NCBI GenBank assembly: GCA_003136355.1
Contig: PLED01000033.1
Location: 1 to 38,954 of the forward strand
Direction: 5' to 3'
Length of the DNA stretch: 38,954 nt
From: Vulcanimicrobiota bacterium
GTDB taxonomy: Bacteria; Vulcanimicrobiota; Vulcanimicrobiia; Vulcanimicrobiales; Vulcanimicrobiaceae
A program made the position numbers and the translations under genes. Under the pieces are notes generated by a model. The model saw nothing but the letters and a program-made list of their open reading frames with translations, ran no database searches and was not told the DNA's origin. Shown piece by piece: positions 31,987 to 38,954 of the stretch. Position 1 is the first letter of the stretch, and the number at the start of each line of letters is the position of its first letter.

Positions 31987-33312
31987 ATGACGTTTGCGCA
32001 GGCGCAGGCCTACGTCTTGGAGCTGGTCAGCGAAACCGGATCGCGCCACGAACCTTACCGGCTGGATCGGATGCGCCGGTTCTTGGACGAACTCGGCAAC
32101 CCGCAAGAGACGTATCCCACGATTCACGTCGGCGGAACGAGCGGCAAAGGGTCTACGTCGGTCATGATTGCCGCCGGATTGACCGCTGCCGGCAAACGCA
32201 CCGGGCTCCACACCAAGCCGCATCTGCGCTCGATGACCGAGCGAACGAAGATCGACGGCGCACCGATCTCCGAGGAGCGGTTCGCCGAATTGATGGGCAT
32301 CCTCATTCCGGCGATGGAGCGGGTCGCGATGGAGTTCACGCGGCCTTCATATTACGAAACGCTCCTCGCGTTGACGTTTTTATATCTTTCGCTGGAGCGC
32401 GTGGATGCGGCCGTCATCGAAGTCGGCATCGGGGGCAAGCTCGACGGGACCAACGTGTTACGTCCGCTGGTCAGTTTGATCACAAACGTGGGGCTCGATC
32501 ACACGGAGATTCTGGGCGATACGGTCGAGCAAATCGCCGCGGACAAAGCGGGCATCGCAAAACCCGGCGTGCCGCTCTTAAGCGCGGTAGACCGGCCCGA
32601 AGCCCGCGCCGTCATCGAAGCGCAATGCGCCGCGGTGGGCGCGCCGTTCCTGTTCGTTCCGGACCACGTAAAAATTGAAGGCGCGCAGTCCAATCCGTGC
32701 AGCCAGCACTTTACACTGACGACACAGCGTGCCGTTTACGATGTGGAGCTGCCGCTGCTGGGCGAATTCCAGCAGCGTAACGCCGCGTGCGCGGTGCTCG
32801 CGCTCGAGCAGCTCCCCGAGTCCTTGCGTCCGTCGCGCGAAGCGGTCGAAGAGGGGCTAAGCCGTGTCGCCCTTCCGGGACGCATGGAGTATTTTCCGGC
32901 GCACCCCGGCGTGATCTTTGACGTTGCTCACAATCCCGACAAGGCCGAAAATCTCGTGGGCTCATTGCGCGCGCTGTTTCCGGAGAGACACTTTACTTTC
33001 GTTATCGCAATCGGCGAGAGTAAGGACGCGGGCGAGATACTACGCGTGTTCGCACAGGTCCCGGCTACGCTGATCTTCACGTCGTTCGAAGCGCGCGGAA
33101 GAATCGCGGCCAGGCCGCAGCGTTTGGCGAGCATCGCCGAATCGGCCGGGCTGTGGGGGCGCGCCGTTCCCGATCCGGTCGAAGCTTTCACGATTGCGCG
33201 GCGCAGCTCGGGGAGCGATGAAATCATCGTCGTCACCGGATCGACGTTCGTGGTCGCCGAGTTACGCGAATGGTGGATGGAGAACGTCGTTGCAACTTCG
33301 AACGCGCGATAG
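31987..33312 (+). CDS. folC: Folylpolyglutamate synthase/dihydrofolate synthase
   Basis: Adds glutamate to dihydropteroate and/or folates. 441 residues, Mur-ligase fold: VGGTSGKGSTSVMIAAGL (P-loop), HTKPHLRSMTERTKIDG, EVGIGGKLDGTNVL, TNVGLDHTEILGDTVEQIAADKAGI, a central LPLLGEFQQRNAACAVLALE, and the C-terminal FDVAHNPDKAENL. The set of motifs and the length fit the bifunctional FolC. It begins a folate cluster (folC-folP-folB-folK); folP starts inside its 3' end. Confidence 0.95.
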   Translation: MTFAQAQAYVLELVSETGSRHEPYRLDRMRRFLDELGNPQETYPTIHVGGTSGKGSTSVMIAAGLTAAGKRTGLHTKPHLRSMTERTKIDGAPISEERFAELMGILIPAMERVAMEFTRPSYYETLLALTFLYLSLERVDAAVIEVGIGGKLDGTNVLRPLVSLITNVGLDHTEILGDTVEQIAADKAGIAKPGVPLLSAVDRPEARAVIEAQCAAVGAPFLFVPDHVKIEGAQSNPCSQHFTLTTQRAVYDVELPLLGEFQQRNAACAVLALEQLPESLRPSREAVEEGLSRVALPGRMEYFPAHPGVIFDVAHNPDKAENLVGSLRALFPERHFTFVIAIGESKDAGEILRVFAQVPATLIFTSFEARGRIAARPQRLASIAESAGLWGRAVPDPVEAFTIARRSSGSDEIIVVTGSTFVVAELREWWMENVVATSNAR

Positions 33313-34144
33313 AGGCGCTTTACGCGTTCGCGGCCGTGCGCTCGAATGGGGCGCGCGCACATACGTCATGGGCATCGTCAACGTCACGCCCGATTCTTTT
33401 TCGGGCGACGGTATTGAAGAGCCCGATCTTGCCGTGGCGTTCGCGCACACGCAACTGGAACGCGGAAGCGATATCTTGGACGTCGGCGCCGAATCGACGC
33501 GACCCGGGCACACGCCCGTTCCGGCAGAAACCGAAATCGCGCGGCTCGTTCCCGTGATCGCGGCGATCCGCCGCCGTTCGCCGCCGGCGATCCTCTCGGT
33601 GGATACGCACAAGAGCGGTGTTTTGCGTGCCGCCCACGCTGCCGGCGCGGATCTGCTCAATTGCGTGTGGGGGCTGCCGCACGATGTGCTGGAAACGGCG
33701 CTTGCTCTTCAGATGCCGGTTGTCGTGATGCACAACAAGCTCGAAGCGCGGTACGATGGCGATGTGATGGACGAAGTGCTGTCATTCTTGGAAGAAGCCG
33801 CCGGACGCGCGGTGCGCGCCGGCATGCCGGCGGAGCACGTTATCTTGGATCCCGGGATCGGTTTCGGCAAGACCGCCGATCACAATCTGCATATATTGCA
33901 ACAACTTTCGCGTTTGGTCGCGCTCGGGTTTCCTTCATTGCTCGGTACCTCGCGCAAGTCGACGATCGGGAAACTCACCGGGCGCGATCCGGAAGATCGC
34001 ATTTATGGCACCGCTGCCACGACCGCCCTGGCAATCGGCGCCGGCATCGATGTCGTGCGCGTGCATGACGTTTCGCAAACCAAAGACGTCGCGAGCGTTG
34101 CCGATGCGATCGTGCGCGATTGGAGACCGCCCGGATGGACGTAA
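33290..34144 (+). CDS. folP: Dihydropteroate synthase
   Basis: Condenses p-aminobenzoate with pterin pyrophosphate; the target of sulfonamides. 284 residues from TTG 33290, chosen because GGAGAA lies 5 bases upstream and the family's short N-terminal strand (ALRVRGRALEWG) follows. It overlaps the end of folC by 23 bases. Signatures: VMGIVNVTPDSFSGDG, DVGAESTRPGHTPV, SVDTHKSGV, LDPGIGFGKTADHN, LLGTSRKSTIGKLTG and the final VRVHDV. The usual D-V-S segment before the DVSG loop reads NCVWGL here, a common minor variant. Its stop lies inside folB. Confidence 0.95.
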   Translation: MQLRTRDRGALRVRGRALEWGARTYVMGIVNVTPDSFSGDGIEEPDLAVAFAHTQLERGSDILDVGAESTRPGHTPVPAETEIARLVPVIAAIRRRSPPAILSVDTHKSGVLRAAHAAGADLLNCVWGLPHDVLETALALQMPVVVMHNKLEARYDGDVMDEVLSFLEEAAGRAVRAGMPAEHVILDPGIGFGKTADHNLHILQQLSRLVALGFPSLLGTSRKSTIGKLTGRDPEDRIYGTAATTALAIGAGIDVVRVHDVSQTKDVASVADAIVRDWRPPGWT

Positions 34145-34512
34145 TTCGGATCGACGGCATCCGCGCGTTTGGCCGGCATGGAGCCGATCCGGGCGAGCGG
34201 GATGCCGCCCAGCCGTTCGACGTCGCCGTCGTTATCGAGGCCGATCTGAGTCCGGCGGCCGGCAGCGACGATCTCAAAGACGCGATCGATTACTCCGTCC
34301 TGCGCGAAACCATCGCGCGCATCATCGAGTCGACATCGTTCCGCCTGATCGAACGCTTGGCGGCCGAAATCGCGCGGGCCGTGCTCGAAGATCCGCGCGT
34401 CGCGTATGCGGAGATCACGATCGCTAAACCGGGCATACTGCAAGGCGCAACTCCCAGTGTGACGCTGCGCCGTCCGAATCCGAAGTTTCACGCGTGGCCC
34501 GAGCCGGGATAG
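34135..34512 (+). CDS. folB: Dihydroneopterin aldolase
   Basis: Folate pathway enzyme cleaving dihydroneopterin to 6-hydroxymethyl-dihydropterin. 125 residues from ATG 34135 (10-base overlap with folP). Motifs: IRIDGIRAFGRHGADPGERDAAQPFDVAVVIEADL, with the family's G.HG..P.E region (here shown with its Gly-His pair and the substrate-side Glu), DAIDYSVLRETI, FRLIERLAAEIARAVL, and a final ITIAKPG with the catalytic Lys. The following folK starts within its last codons. Confidence 0.92.
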   Translation: MDVIRIDGIRAFGRHGADPGERDAAQPFDVAVVIEADLSPAAGSDDLKDAIDYSVLRETIARIIESTSFRLIERLAAEIARAVLEDPRVAYAEITIAKPGILQGATPSVTLRRPNPKFHAWPEPG

Positions 34513-34952
34513 GACTCGGTTCCAACCTAGGCGATCCGGCCGCCAACGTGCGCGCCGCGATCGAAGCGCTGAGTGAGGTTGGAAAGGTAGCGGCTCGCTC
34601 GCGACTCTATCGCACGAAGCCGTGGGGACGCGTGGATCAGCCGGATTTTTGCAACGCCGCCGCGATCGTCGAAACGCAACTTGCGCCGCGCGAATTGTTG
34701 GAGCGCCTGAAAGCGCTGGAGCGGCGATTAGGAAGAAAGCCGTCGGAACGGTGGGGGCCGCGTGCGATCGATTTCGACATCTTATTTTATGACGACATGT
34801 CGCTGGACGAACCCGGATTGCAGCTGCCGCACCCGCGCCTCTTAGAACGCGCGTTCGTGCTGGTGCCGCTGGCCGAAATCGACGAGCGGTTCGCCGCGGC
34901 CGTCGAGGCTCTGCCGCCAGCGGAACGGGCCTCCGTGGAAGCGAACCCGTAG
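34494..34952 (+). CDS. folK: 6-hydroxymethyl-7,8-dihydropterin pyrophosphokinase
   Basis: Transfers pyrophosphate from ATP to the pterin, making the FolP substrate. 152 residues, GTG start overlapping folB by 19 bases. Canonical HPPK blocks: IGLGSNLGDPAANVRAAI, SRLYRTKPWGRVDQPDFCNAA, ERRLGRKPSERWGPRAIDFDILFY (with the metal-binding Asp pair), LQLPHPRLLERAFVLVPLAEI. It completes a compact folC-folP-folB-folK set; folE is not present here. Confidence 0.95.
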   Translation: MARAGIGLGSNLGDPAANVRAAIEALSEVGKVAARSRLYRTKPWGRVDQPDFCNAAAIVETQLAPRELLERLKALERRLGRKPSERWGPRAIDFDILFYDDMSLDEPGLQLPHPRLLERAFVLVPLAEIDERFAAAVEALPPAERASVEANP

Positions 34953-34958
34953 GCCTCC

Positions 34959-35366
34959 ATGCCCGGCAATAACGTCGTCCAACGCGTGCGCTCGCTCGTG
35001 GTGGCGTTCCTGGATACCGACCTCGTGCGGCTGCGCATCGAACGCGACGGCGGCCACGTCGAGCTGCGCCGCCGGGCGAGCTCGCGGCCCGCGACCGCCG
35101 ATTCGCCGGAACCGCAAGCGCAAGCCGCGGCCCCTGAAAACGTCGATGCGATTAAGTCCGACCTCGTCGGCATTTTTCGTTTCAGCCGTCCGCTGCCGGT
35201 AACCGGCGAGATGGTCGATTCGGATCGCGAGCTGGCCTACGTTGAGGCGCTCGGCATCCGCAATCCGGTGCGTTCGATGGGCGCGGGGCGTTTGGTCTCG
35301 GTCTGCTGCGATGACGGCCAGCCGGTCGAGTACGGGCAGACGCTGTTCGAGATCCAACGTGTTTAA
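34959..35366 (+). CDS. BCCP-like protein lacking the biotin-accepting lysine
   Basis: 135 residues directly upstream of accC (8-base overlap), at the usual place of accB. It has a helical N-terminus, an Ala/Pro-rich linker (about 41-60), and a biotinyl-like barrel: GIFRFSRPLPVTGEMVDSDRELAYVEALG, then a hairpin MGAGRLVSVCCDDGQPVEYGQTLFEI that matches the end of BCCP domains. The biotinylation motif E-A-M-K-M reads EALGI (residues 96-100), so the modified Lys is Gly99. It cannot carry biotin; it may instead be a structural or regulatory subunit of acetyl-CoA carboxylase, comparable in principle to plant BADC proteins. A functional accB must lie elsewhere. Confidence 0.75.
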   Translation: MPGNNVVQRVRSLVVAFLDTDLVRLRIERDGGHVELRRRASSRPATADSPEPQAQAAAPENVDAIKSDLVGIFRFSRPLPVTGEMVDSDRELAYVEALGIRNPVRSMGAGRLVSVCCDDGQPVEYGQTLFEIQRV

Positions 35367-36711
35367 AAAGGTACTGATCGCGAACCGCGGCGAGATTGCG
35401 CTGCGGATCAATCGCGCTTGCCGGGAGCTTGGTGTAAAGACCGTCGCGATCTTTTCCGAGCCCGACCGCGAGTCGCTGCACGTGCGCCATGCTGACGAAG
35501 CGTTCTGCGTCGGTCCCGGGCCCGCGGCGCGTTCGTATTTGAGCATTCCCAACATCATTTCGACGGCATTGATCACGAATTGCGATGCGGTGCATCCGGG
35601 ATATGGATTCTTGGCTGAAAATGCGCGGTTCGCGCAGATTTGCGCCGACCACGGGTTGACGTTCATCGGGCCGACGCCCGAAGTCATCGGCACGATGGGC
35701 GATAAGGCAACCGCGAAACGCGTCATGCGCGAAGCGAAGATCGAAACGACGCCCGGAACCGACATTCTCGAATCAGTCGATAAAGCGCGCCGCGCAGCCA
35801 AAGATCTCGGCTATCCGGTGCTGCTCAAGGCAACCGCGGGCGGCGGCGGCAAGGGTATGCGCGTGGTGACGGGCCCCGACGAACTCGAGCGCGCCTTTAA
35901 CAACGCGCAAAACGAAGCCGAATCGAGTTTCAAAGACGGCCGGCTGTACATGGAAAAACTGATCGTCAGTCCGCGCCACATCGAAGTGCAAGTCTTGGGC
36001 GACAACTTCGGAAACATCGTTATCCTCGGCGAGCGCGATTGCTCCGTGCAGAAGCCTTCGCATCAGAAACTGATTGAAGAGGCACCCGCCGCGAATCTCG
36101 CGGAAAAGACCCGTAAATCATTGTACGCCATGGCGTTGCGCGCAGCGCAGGCGGTCCACTACACCAACGCGGGGACGCTCGAATTTCTGGTCAGCGGCGA
36201 TCGCGCCTACTTCATGGAGATGAACACTCGCATCCAGGTCGAGCATCCGGTGACCGAAATGGTTTACAACATCGATCTCGTCAAAGAACAGATCCGTATC
36301 GCGGCCGGCGAAGCGCTCGGATACACGCAAGACGATCTGCGGCCGCGCGGACACGCGATCGAATGCCGGATCAACGCCGAAGACGCGCGCAACAATTTCG
36401 CGCCCGCGGCGGGCACGCTGACCAACGTCGTCTTTCCGGGCGGCCCCGGCATCCGCGTGGACACCCACATCTATTCGGGCGGCACGGTGCCGCCGTTCTA
36501 CGATTCGATGCTGGCGAAGATCGTCGCGTTCGGCGAAACGCGCGAAGCCGCCATCGCGCGAATGGAGCGCGCGCTGCGCGAAACCGTCATCGAAGGCGTG
36601 AACACCACGATCCAGCAGTGTCTCGAAGTGCTCGCCACCGACGCCTTCACGAGTGGACACTACGCAATCGATTTTCTGCCCGGCCTCTTGCGCCAGGCCG
36701 ACGCCGCTTAG
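35359..36711 (+). CDS. accC: Biotin carboxylase subunit of acetyl-CoA carboxylase
   Basis: ATP-dependent carboxylation of biotin on BCCP, the first half-reaction of malonyl-CoA synthesis. 450 residues from GTG 35359 (FKKVLIANRGEIALRI, the family N-terminus). ATP-grasp features: AVHPGYGFLAENARFAQIC, GDKATAKRVM, LLKATAGGGGKGMRVV (Gly-rich loop), HIEVQVLGD, ERDCSVQKPSHQKLIEEAP, and FMEMNTRIQVEHPVTEMV with the catalytic Arg. The C-terminal domain (GHAIECRINAEDARNNFAPAAG) is complete. Length and motifs are those of AccC rather than of a fused multi-domain carboxylase. Confidence 0.97.
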   Translation: MFKKVLIANRGEIALRINRACRELGVKTVAIFSEPDRESLHVRHADEAFCVGPGPAARSYLSIPNIISTALITNCDAVHPGYGFLAENARFAQICADHGLTFIGPTPEVIGTMGDKATAKRVMREAKIETTPGTDILESVDKARRAAKDLGYPVLLKATAGGGGKGMRVVTGPDELERAFNNAQNEAESSFKDGRLYMEKLIVSPRHIEVQVLGDNFGNIVILGERDCSVQKPSHQKLIEEAPAANLAEKTRKSLYAMALRAAQAVHYTNAGTLEFLVSGDRAYFMEMNTRIQVEHPVTEMVYNIDLVKEQIRIAAGEALGYTQDDLRPRGHAIECRINAEDARNNFAPAAGTLTNVVFPGGPGIRVDTHIYSGGTVPPFYDSMLAKIVAFGETREAAIARMERALRETVIEGVNTTIQQCLEVLATDAFTSGHYAIDFLPGLLRQADAA

Positions 36712-36721
36712 GGACGTTGGA

Positions 36722-37129
36722 ATGCCGACGCGCCGCTTTGGCCGCGAGCTTGCACTGCAAGCGCTCTTTTCGGTCGAAATCGGGCACCGCGATCCGGCGG
36801 AGGTGCTCGACGAATATCTCGTCACGTCCGGGGACAGCGCCCACCGCTTTTTCGTAAAAGATCTCGTCTTGGGTACGTTGGAACATGCCGGCGAAAGCGA
36901 CGAGATAGTAGCACCCTTGCTGCAGCAGTGGAGCATAGAACGATTGCCGACCATCGACCGTTTGCTTTTACGCATGGCGGCTTTTGAATTGCGGCACCGT
37001 CCCGAGACGCCCAAACCCGTGGTGATCAACGAAGCGGTCGAGCTTGCGAAACGTTTTTCGACCGAGGACTCCGGGCGTTTCATCAACGGCGTTCTCTCTT
37101 CGGTGACGCGAGGCAACGGCAGTGCGTAG
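36722..37129 (+). CDS. nusB: Transcription antitermination factor NusB
   Basis: RNA-binding protein that with NusE (S10) binds boxA in rRNA operons. 135 residues from ATG 36722: RFGRELALQALFSVEIGHR (the basic N-terminal helix that contacts RNA), an all-helical core, ERLPTIDRLLLRMAAFELRH, and the closing VINEAVELAKRFSTEDSGRFINGVLSSV, all typical. It begins 10 bases after accC and its stop overlaps the start of the penicillin-binding protein gene. accB-accC-nusB order is also found in other bacteria, e.g. Bacillus relatives. Confidence 0.95.
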   Translation: MPTRRFGRELALQALFSVEIGHRDPAEVLDEYLVTSGDSAHRFFVKDLVLGTLEHAGESDEIVAPLLQQWSIERLPTIDRLLLRMAAFELRHRPETPKPVVINEAVELAKRFSTEDSGRFINGVLSSVTRGNGSA

Positions 37130-38954
37130 AGTCTTGCGCTATGTCGCCGTGGCGCTTTTGCTGGCGATACTTTTTCTCGCCGGTTCGATTGCGGGCATCG
37201 TTGCCGCCTATTCACGCAACCTTCCCGACATCAGCCGCATGGCGGACTATCAGCCGGCGCGATCGACGCGGCTCTACGCGCGCGATGGCACGCTGCTGGC
37301 AAATCTGTACAAAGAAAATCGCATCTGGTTACCGGTCAATAAGATTCCGGCGGTGGTGCGTAACGCGTTCATCGCCAACGAGGATCATAATTTCTACTCG
37401 CACCATGGCGTCGATTTCTTCGGCATCATGCGCGCCGGCGTCGCGGACTTGTCGCACCACCGGGTCGAGCAAGGCGCCTCGACGATCACGCAGCAGCTGG
37501 CGCGCGCGCTTTTTTACACCGATCAGCAGACGATCGCGCGCAAGATTCAAGAAGCGCTGCTTGCCATGGAAATCGAGCGGTACTACACCAAGGACGAGAT
37601 ACTCGAACGCTATCTCAACCTGATCTATCTCGGATCGGGCGCGTACGGCGTCGACGCTGCCGCGCATACCTATTTCGGTCGCGGCGCCGATTCGCTGACG
37701 CTCGGTCAGTCCGCGATGCTTGCCGGGCTGATCGCCGCGCCTTCGGTCTATTCGCCGTACGTAAATCTTACGCTCGCGCGCATGCGCCAGCGGCACGTGC
37801 TGGACCGGATGGTCGAAAGCGGCTACATCACGCAGCCGCAGGCTGACAACGCGTACGCCGCGCCGCTGCAGTTGAGCGGGCTTCGGCCCGAAGGCTTGCA
37901 AGGCTACCGCGATCCGTGGTTTACCACTTACGTTGTGGACCAGCTCGAAAAGACGTTCGGCAGAGCTGCGACGTACGAAGGCGGCCTGCAAGTCTACACG
38001 ACGATCGATCCGCAGATGGAAGATATCGCTCAGAGCGCCGTGGACTGGGGAGTTGCAGCGGCTCAATCGGAGGGGATTGGTGCGGATGAGGCTGCGCTTG
38101 TTGCGATCCGCCCATCGACCGGCGAGATCGTGGCGATGATCGGCGGCGCGCATTTTTCGCTGCAAAACCAATTCAATCGCGCTTGGCAGGCGCACCGTCA
38201 GCCGGGCTCGTCGTTCAAAGCTTACGTTTACACGGCTGCAATCGATAGCGGGATGCCCCCAACCACGGTCATCGACGATAGCCCTGTGAGCTATCCAATG
38301 GGCGACGGGACCCAGTGGGCACCGCAAGACGACGACTTCCGGTACATGGGGCCGATTTCGCTACGCGTGGCTCTCGCCCAGAGCCGCAACATCGTCGCCG
38401 TAAAATTGCTGCAGCTGGTCGGCGTCGACCGCGTTATTCAATACGCGCATCGCATGGGCGTGGAATCGGTTCTCGAACCGAACCTCTCGCTCGCGCTGGG
38501 CACGTCGGTGATCAGCCCGCTGGATCAAGCCAGCGGCTATTCAACGCTGGCCAATCAGGGCGTACACATAGATCCCTCGCCTTTCCGCGTTGTTAAAGAC
38601 TCACTGGGCAACCCGGTGCTCGATAATCTTTATCCGGTGCAAACCGAAGTCATTAGCGCGGGCACTGCTTACGTTATGACCACGATGCTCGAGGACGTCA
38701 TCAATCACGGCACGGGAAATCCTAACGCAATCATCGGCCGGCCCGCCGCGGGCAAGACAGGCACCACGACCAACTTTAGAGACGCTTGGTTTGCGGGCTA
38801 TACGCCCGATTTGGTGGCTGTCGTATGGCTTGGCAACGACAACTATTATCCCATGAGCGAGTCTTACGGCGGAAATATTCCGGCTCGCATTTGGGCGCGC
38901 TTCATGCAAGGTGCGTTGAAAAATGTCGCCAAGCACGATTTCATTTTTCCCGGG
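37122..38954 (+). CDS. Class A penicillin-binding protein (3' end outside the window)
   Basis: Bifunctional peptidoglycan glycosyltransferase/transpeptidase. GTG 37122 overlaps the nusB stop; the frame stays open to the last base, 611 residues. Membrane anchor about residues 5-30. GT51 domain: AFIANEDHNFYSHHGVDFFG with the catalytic Glu near residue 87, QGASTITQQLARALF, KIQEALLAMEIERYYTKDEILERYLN, LIYLGSGAYGVDAAA. Transpeptidase domain: SxxK as SSFK (Ser363-Lys366), SRN (421-423) and KTG (545-547), in the usual order. All active-site residues are present. The C-terminus, often a linker or fibronectin-like tail, is not visible. Confidence 0.95.
   Translation, partial: MRRVLRYVAVALLLAILFLAGSIAGIVAAYSRNLPDISRMADYQPARSTRLYARDGTLLANLYKENRIWLPVNKIPAVVRNAFIANEDHNFYSHHGVDFFGIMRAGVADLSHHRVEQGASTITQQLARALFYTDQQTIARKIQEALLAMEIERYYTKDEILERYLNLIYLGSGAYGVDAAAHTYFGRGADSLTLGQSAMLAGLIAAPSVYSPYVNLTLARMRQRHVLDRMVESGYITQPQADNAYAAPLQLSGLRPEGLQGYRDPWFTTYVVDQLEKTFGRAATYEGGLQVYTTIDPQMEDIAQSAVDWGVAAAQSEGIGADEAALVAIRPSTGEIVAMIGGAHFSLQNQFNRAWQAHRQPGSSFKAYVYTAAIDSGMPPTTVIDDSPVSYPMGDGTQWAPQDDDFRYMGPISLRVALAQSRNIVAVKLLQLVGVDRVIQYAHRMGVESVLEPNLSLALGTSVISPLDQASGYSTLANQGVHIDPSPFRVVKDSLGNPVLDNLYPVQTEVISAGTAYVMTTMLEDVINHGTGNPNAIIGRPAAGKTGTTTNFRDAWFAGYTPDLVAVVWLGNDNYYPMSESYGGNIPARIWARFMQGALKNVAKHDFIFPG

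Noticed and set aside
34842-35801. Minus-strand open frame of 319 codons opposite folK, the BCCP-like gene and accC
   Set aside because: It spans three well-supported plus-strand genes, has no motif and no promoter or ribosome site.
36118-37215. Long minus-strand open frame (365 codons) opposite accC and nusB
   Set aside because: Arg/His/Asp-rich translation with no recognisable domain; it mirrors strongly coding accC and nusB and arises from high GC at third codon positions.
37329-38327. Minus-strand open frame of 332 codons opposite the penicillin-binding protein
   Set aside because: The plus strand shows the complete GT51 and transpeptidase motif series; the antisense frame has low-complexity basic composition.
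1-38954. tRNA, rRNA, tmRNA genes, CRISPR arrays, prophage or transposase genes
   Set aside because: Intergenic gaps are almost all under 250 bases and I saw no TPsiC-like motif with an acceptor stem, no regularly spaced repeats and no integrase or transposase reading frames.

Overview
The window is about 39 kb of GC-rich, very densely packed bacterial chromosome. Most genes overlap their neighbour by 1 to 10 bases (ATGA, GTGA and TAATG junctions), and GTG and TTG starts are common. An outer-membrane porin-like protein and an ExbB-ExbD-TonB cluster point to a diderm cell. In contrast, the SOS box is of the Bacillus/actinobacterial type, and a DUF348-G5-3D protein sits beside rsmA as in Bacillus. 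A diderm member of the Terrabacteria, such as Candidatus Eremiobacterota (WPS-2), fits best. That is an inference, because no rRNA marker is present.

Layout. 1-3677: end of an ammonium transporter, a convergent porin, a cytochrome c remnant, an MgtC-like protein and a small unknown gene. 3666-4955 (minus): serS. 4974-15959 (plus): a long overlapping run of moeA, a HisC-like aminotransferase, a phosphoesterase, a thioesterase, smpB, tilS, hpt, ftsH, two M16-like proteins without a zinc motif, and a glycosyltransferase. 15906-19555 (minus): glycosyltransferase, CPBP protease, rsmA and the 3D-domain protein. 19806-22005 (plus): a glycosyltransferase, then an SOS-controlled pair made of an RNase H-like protein and a 3-methyladenine DNA glycosylase. 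22117-25368: rho, an RsuA/RluB-type pseudouridine synthase and DAHP synthase. 25504-29819: an energy-transduction cluster (periplasmic TonB_C/TPR protein, ExbB, two ExbD, two TonB-like proteins). 30007-38954: uppP, a small membrane protein, moaC, moaB, folC-folP-folB-folK, a BCCP-like protein, accC, nusB and a class A penicillin-binding protein cut by the window end.

The most interesting non-coding signal is a pair of elaborate palindromic elements, one after rho (23623-23744, read on the minus strand) and one after the tonB cluster (29826-29987, plus strand). Both fold on paper into the same architecture: an outer stem, a three-way junction holding a GC hairpin plus an AAAAC/GTTTT hairpin joined by the same linkers, then a hairpin with an ATGGAG or ATGGAC loop. 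Most paired arms differ between the copies but stay complementary, while loops and linkers are kept. This looks like a family of structured RNA or cruciform DNA elements.

The second notable signal is a perfect SOS box (CGAACATACGTTCG) lying exactly in the 17-base spacer of a TTGACT/TACGAT promoter whose predicted start site coincides with the ATG of the RNase H-like gene. Other oddities are a BCCP that lacks the biotinyl-lysine, a UppP that lacks the usual motif histidine, TonB C-terminal domains shuffled onto a TPR protein, and two genes whose coding frame has no canonical start codon.
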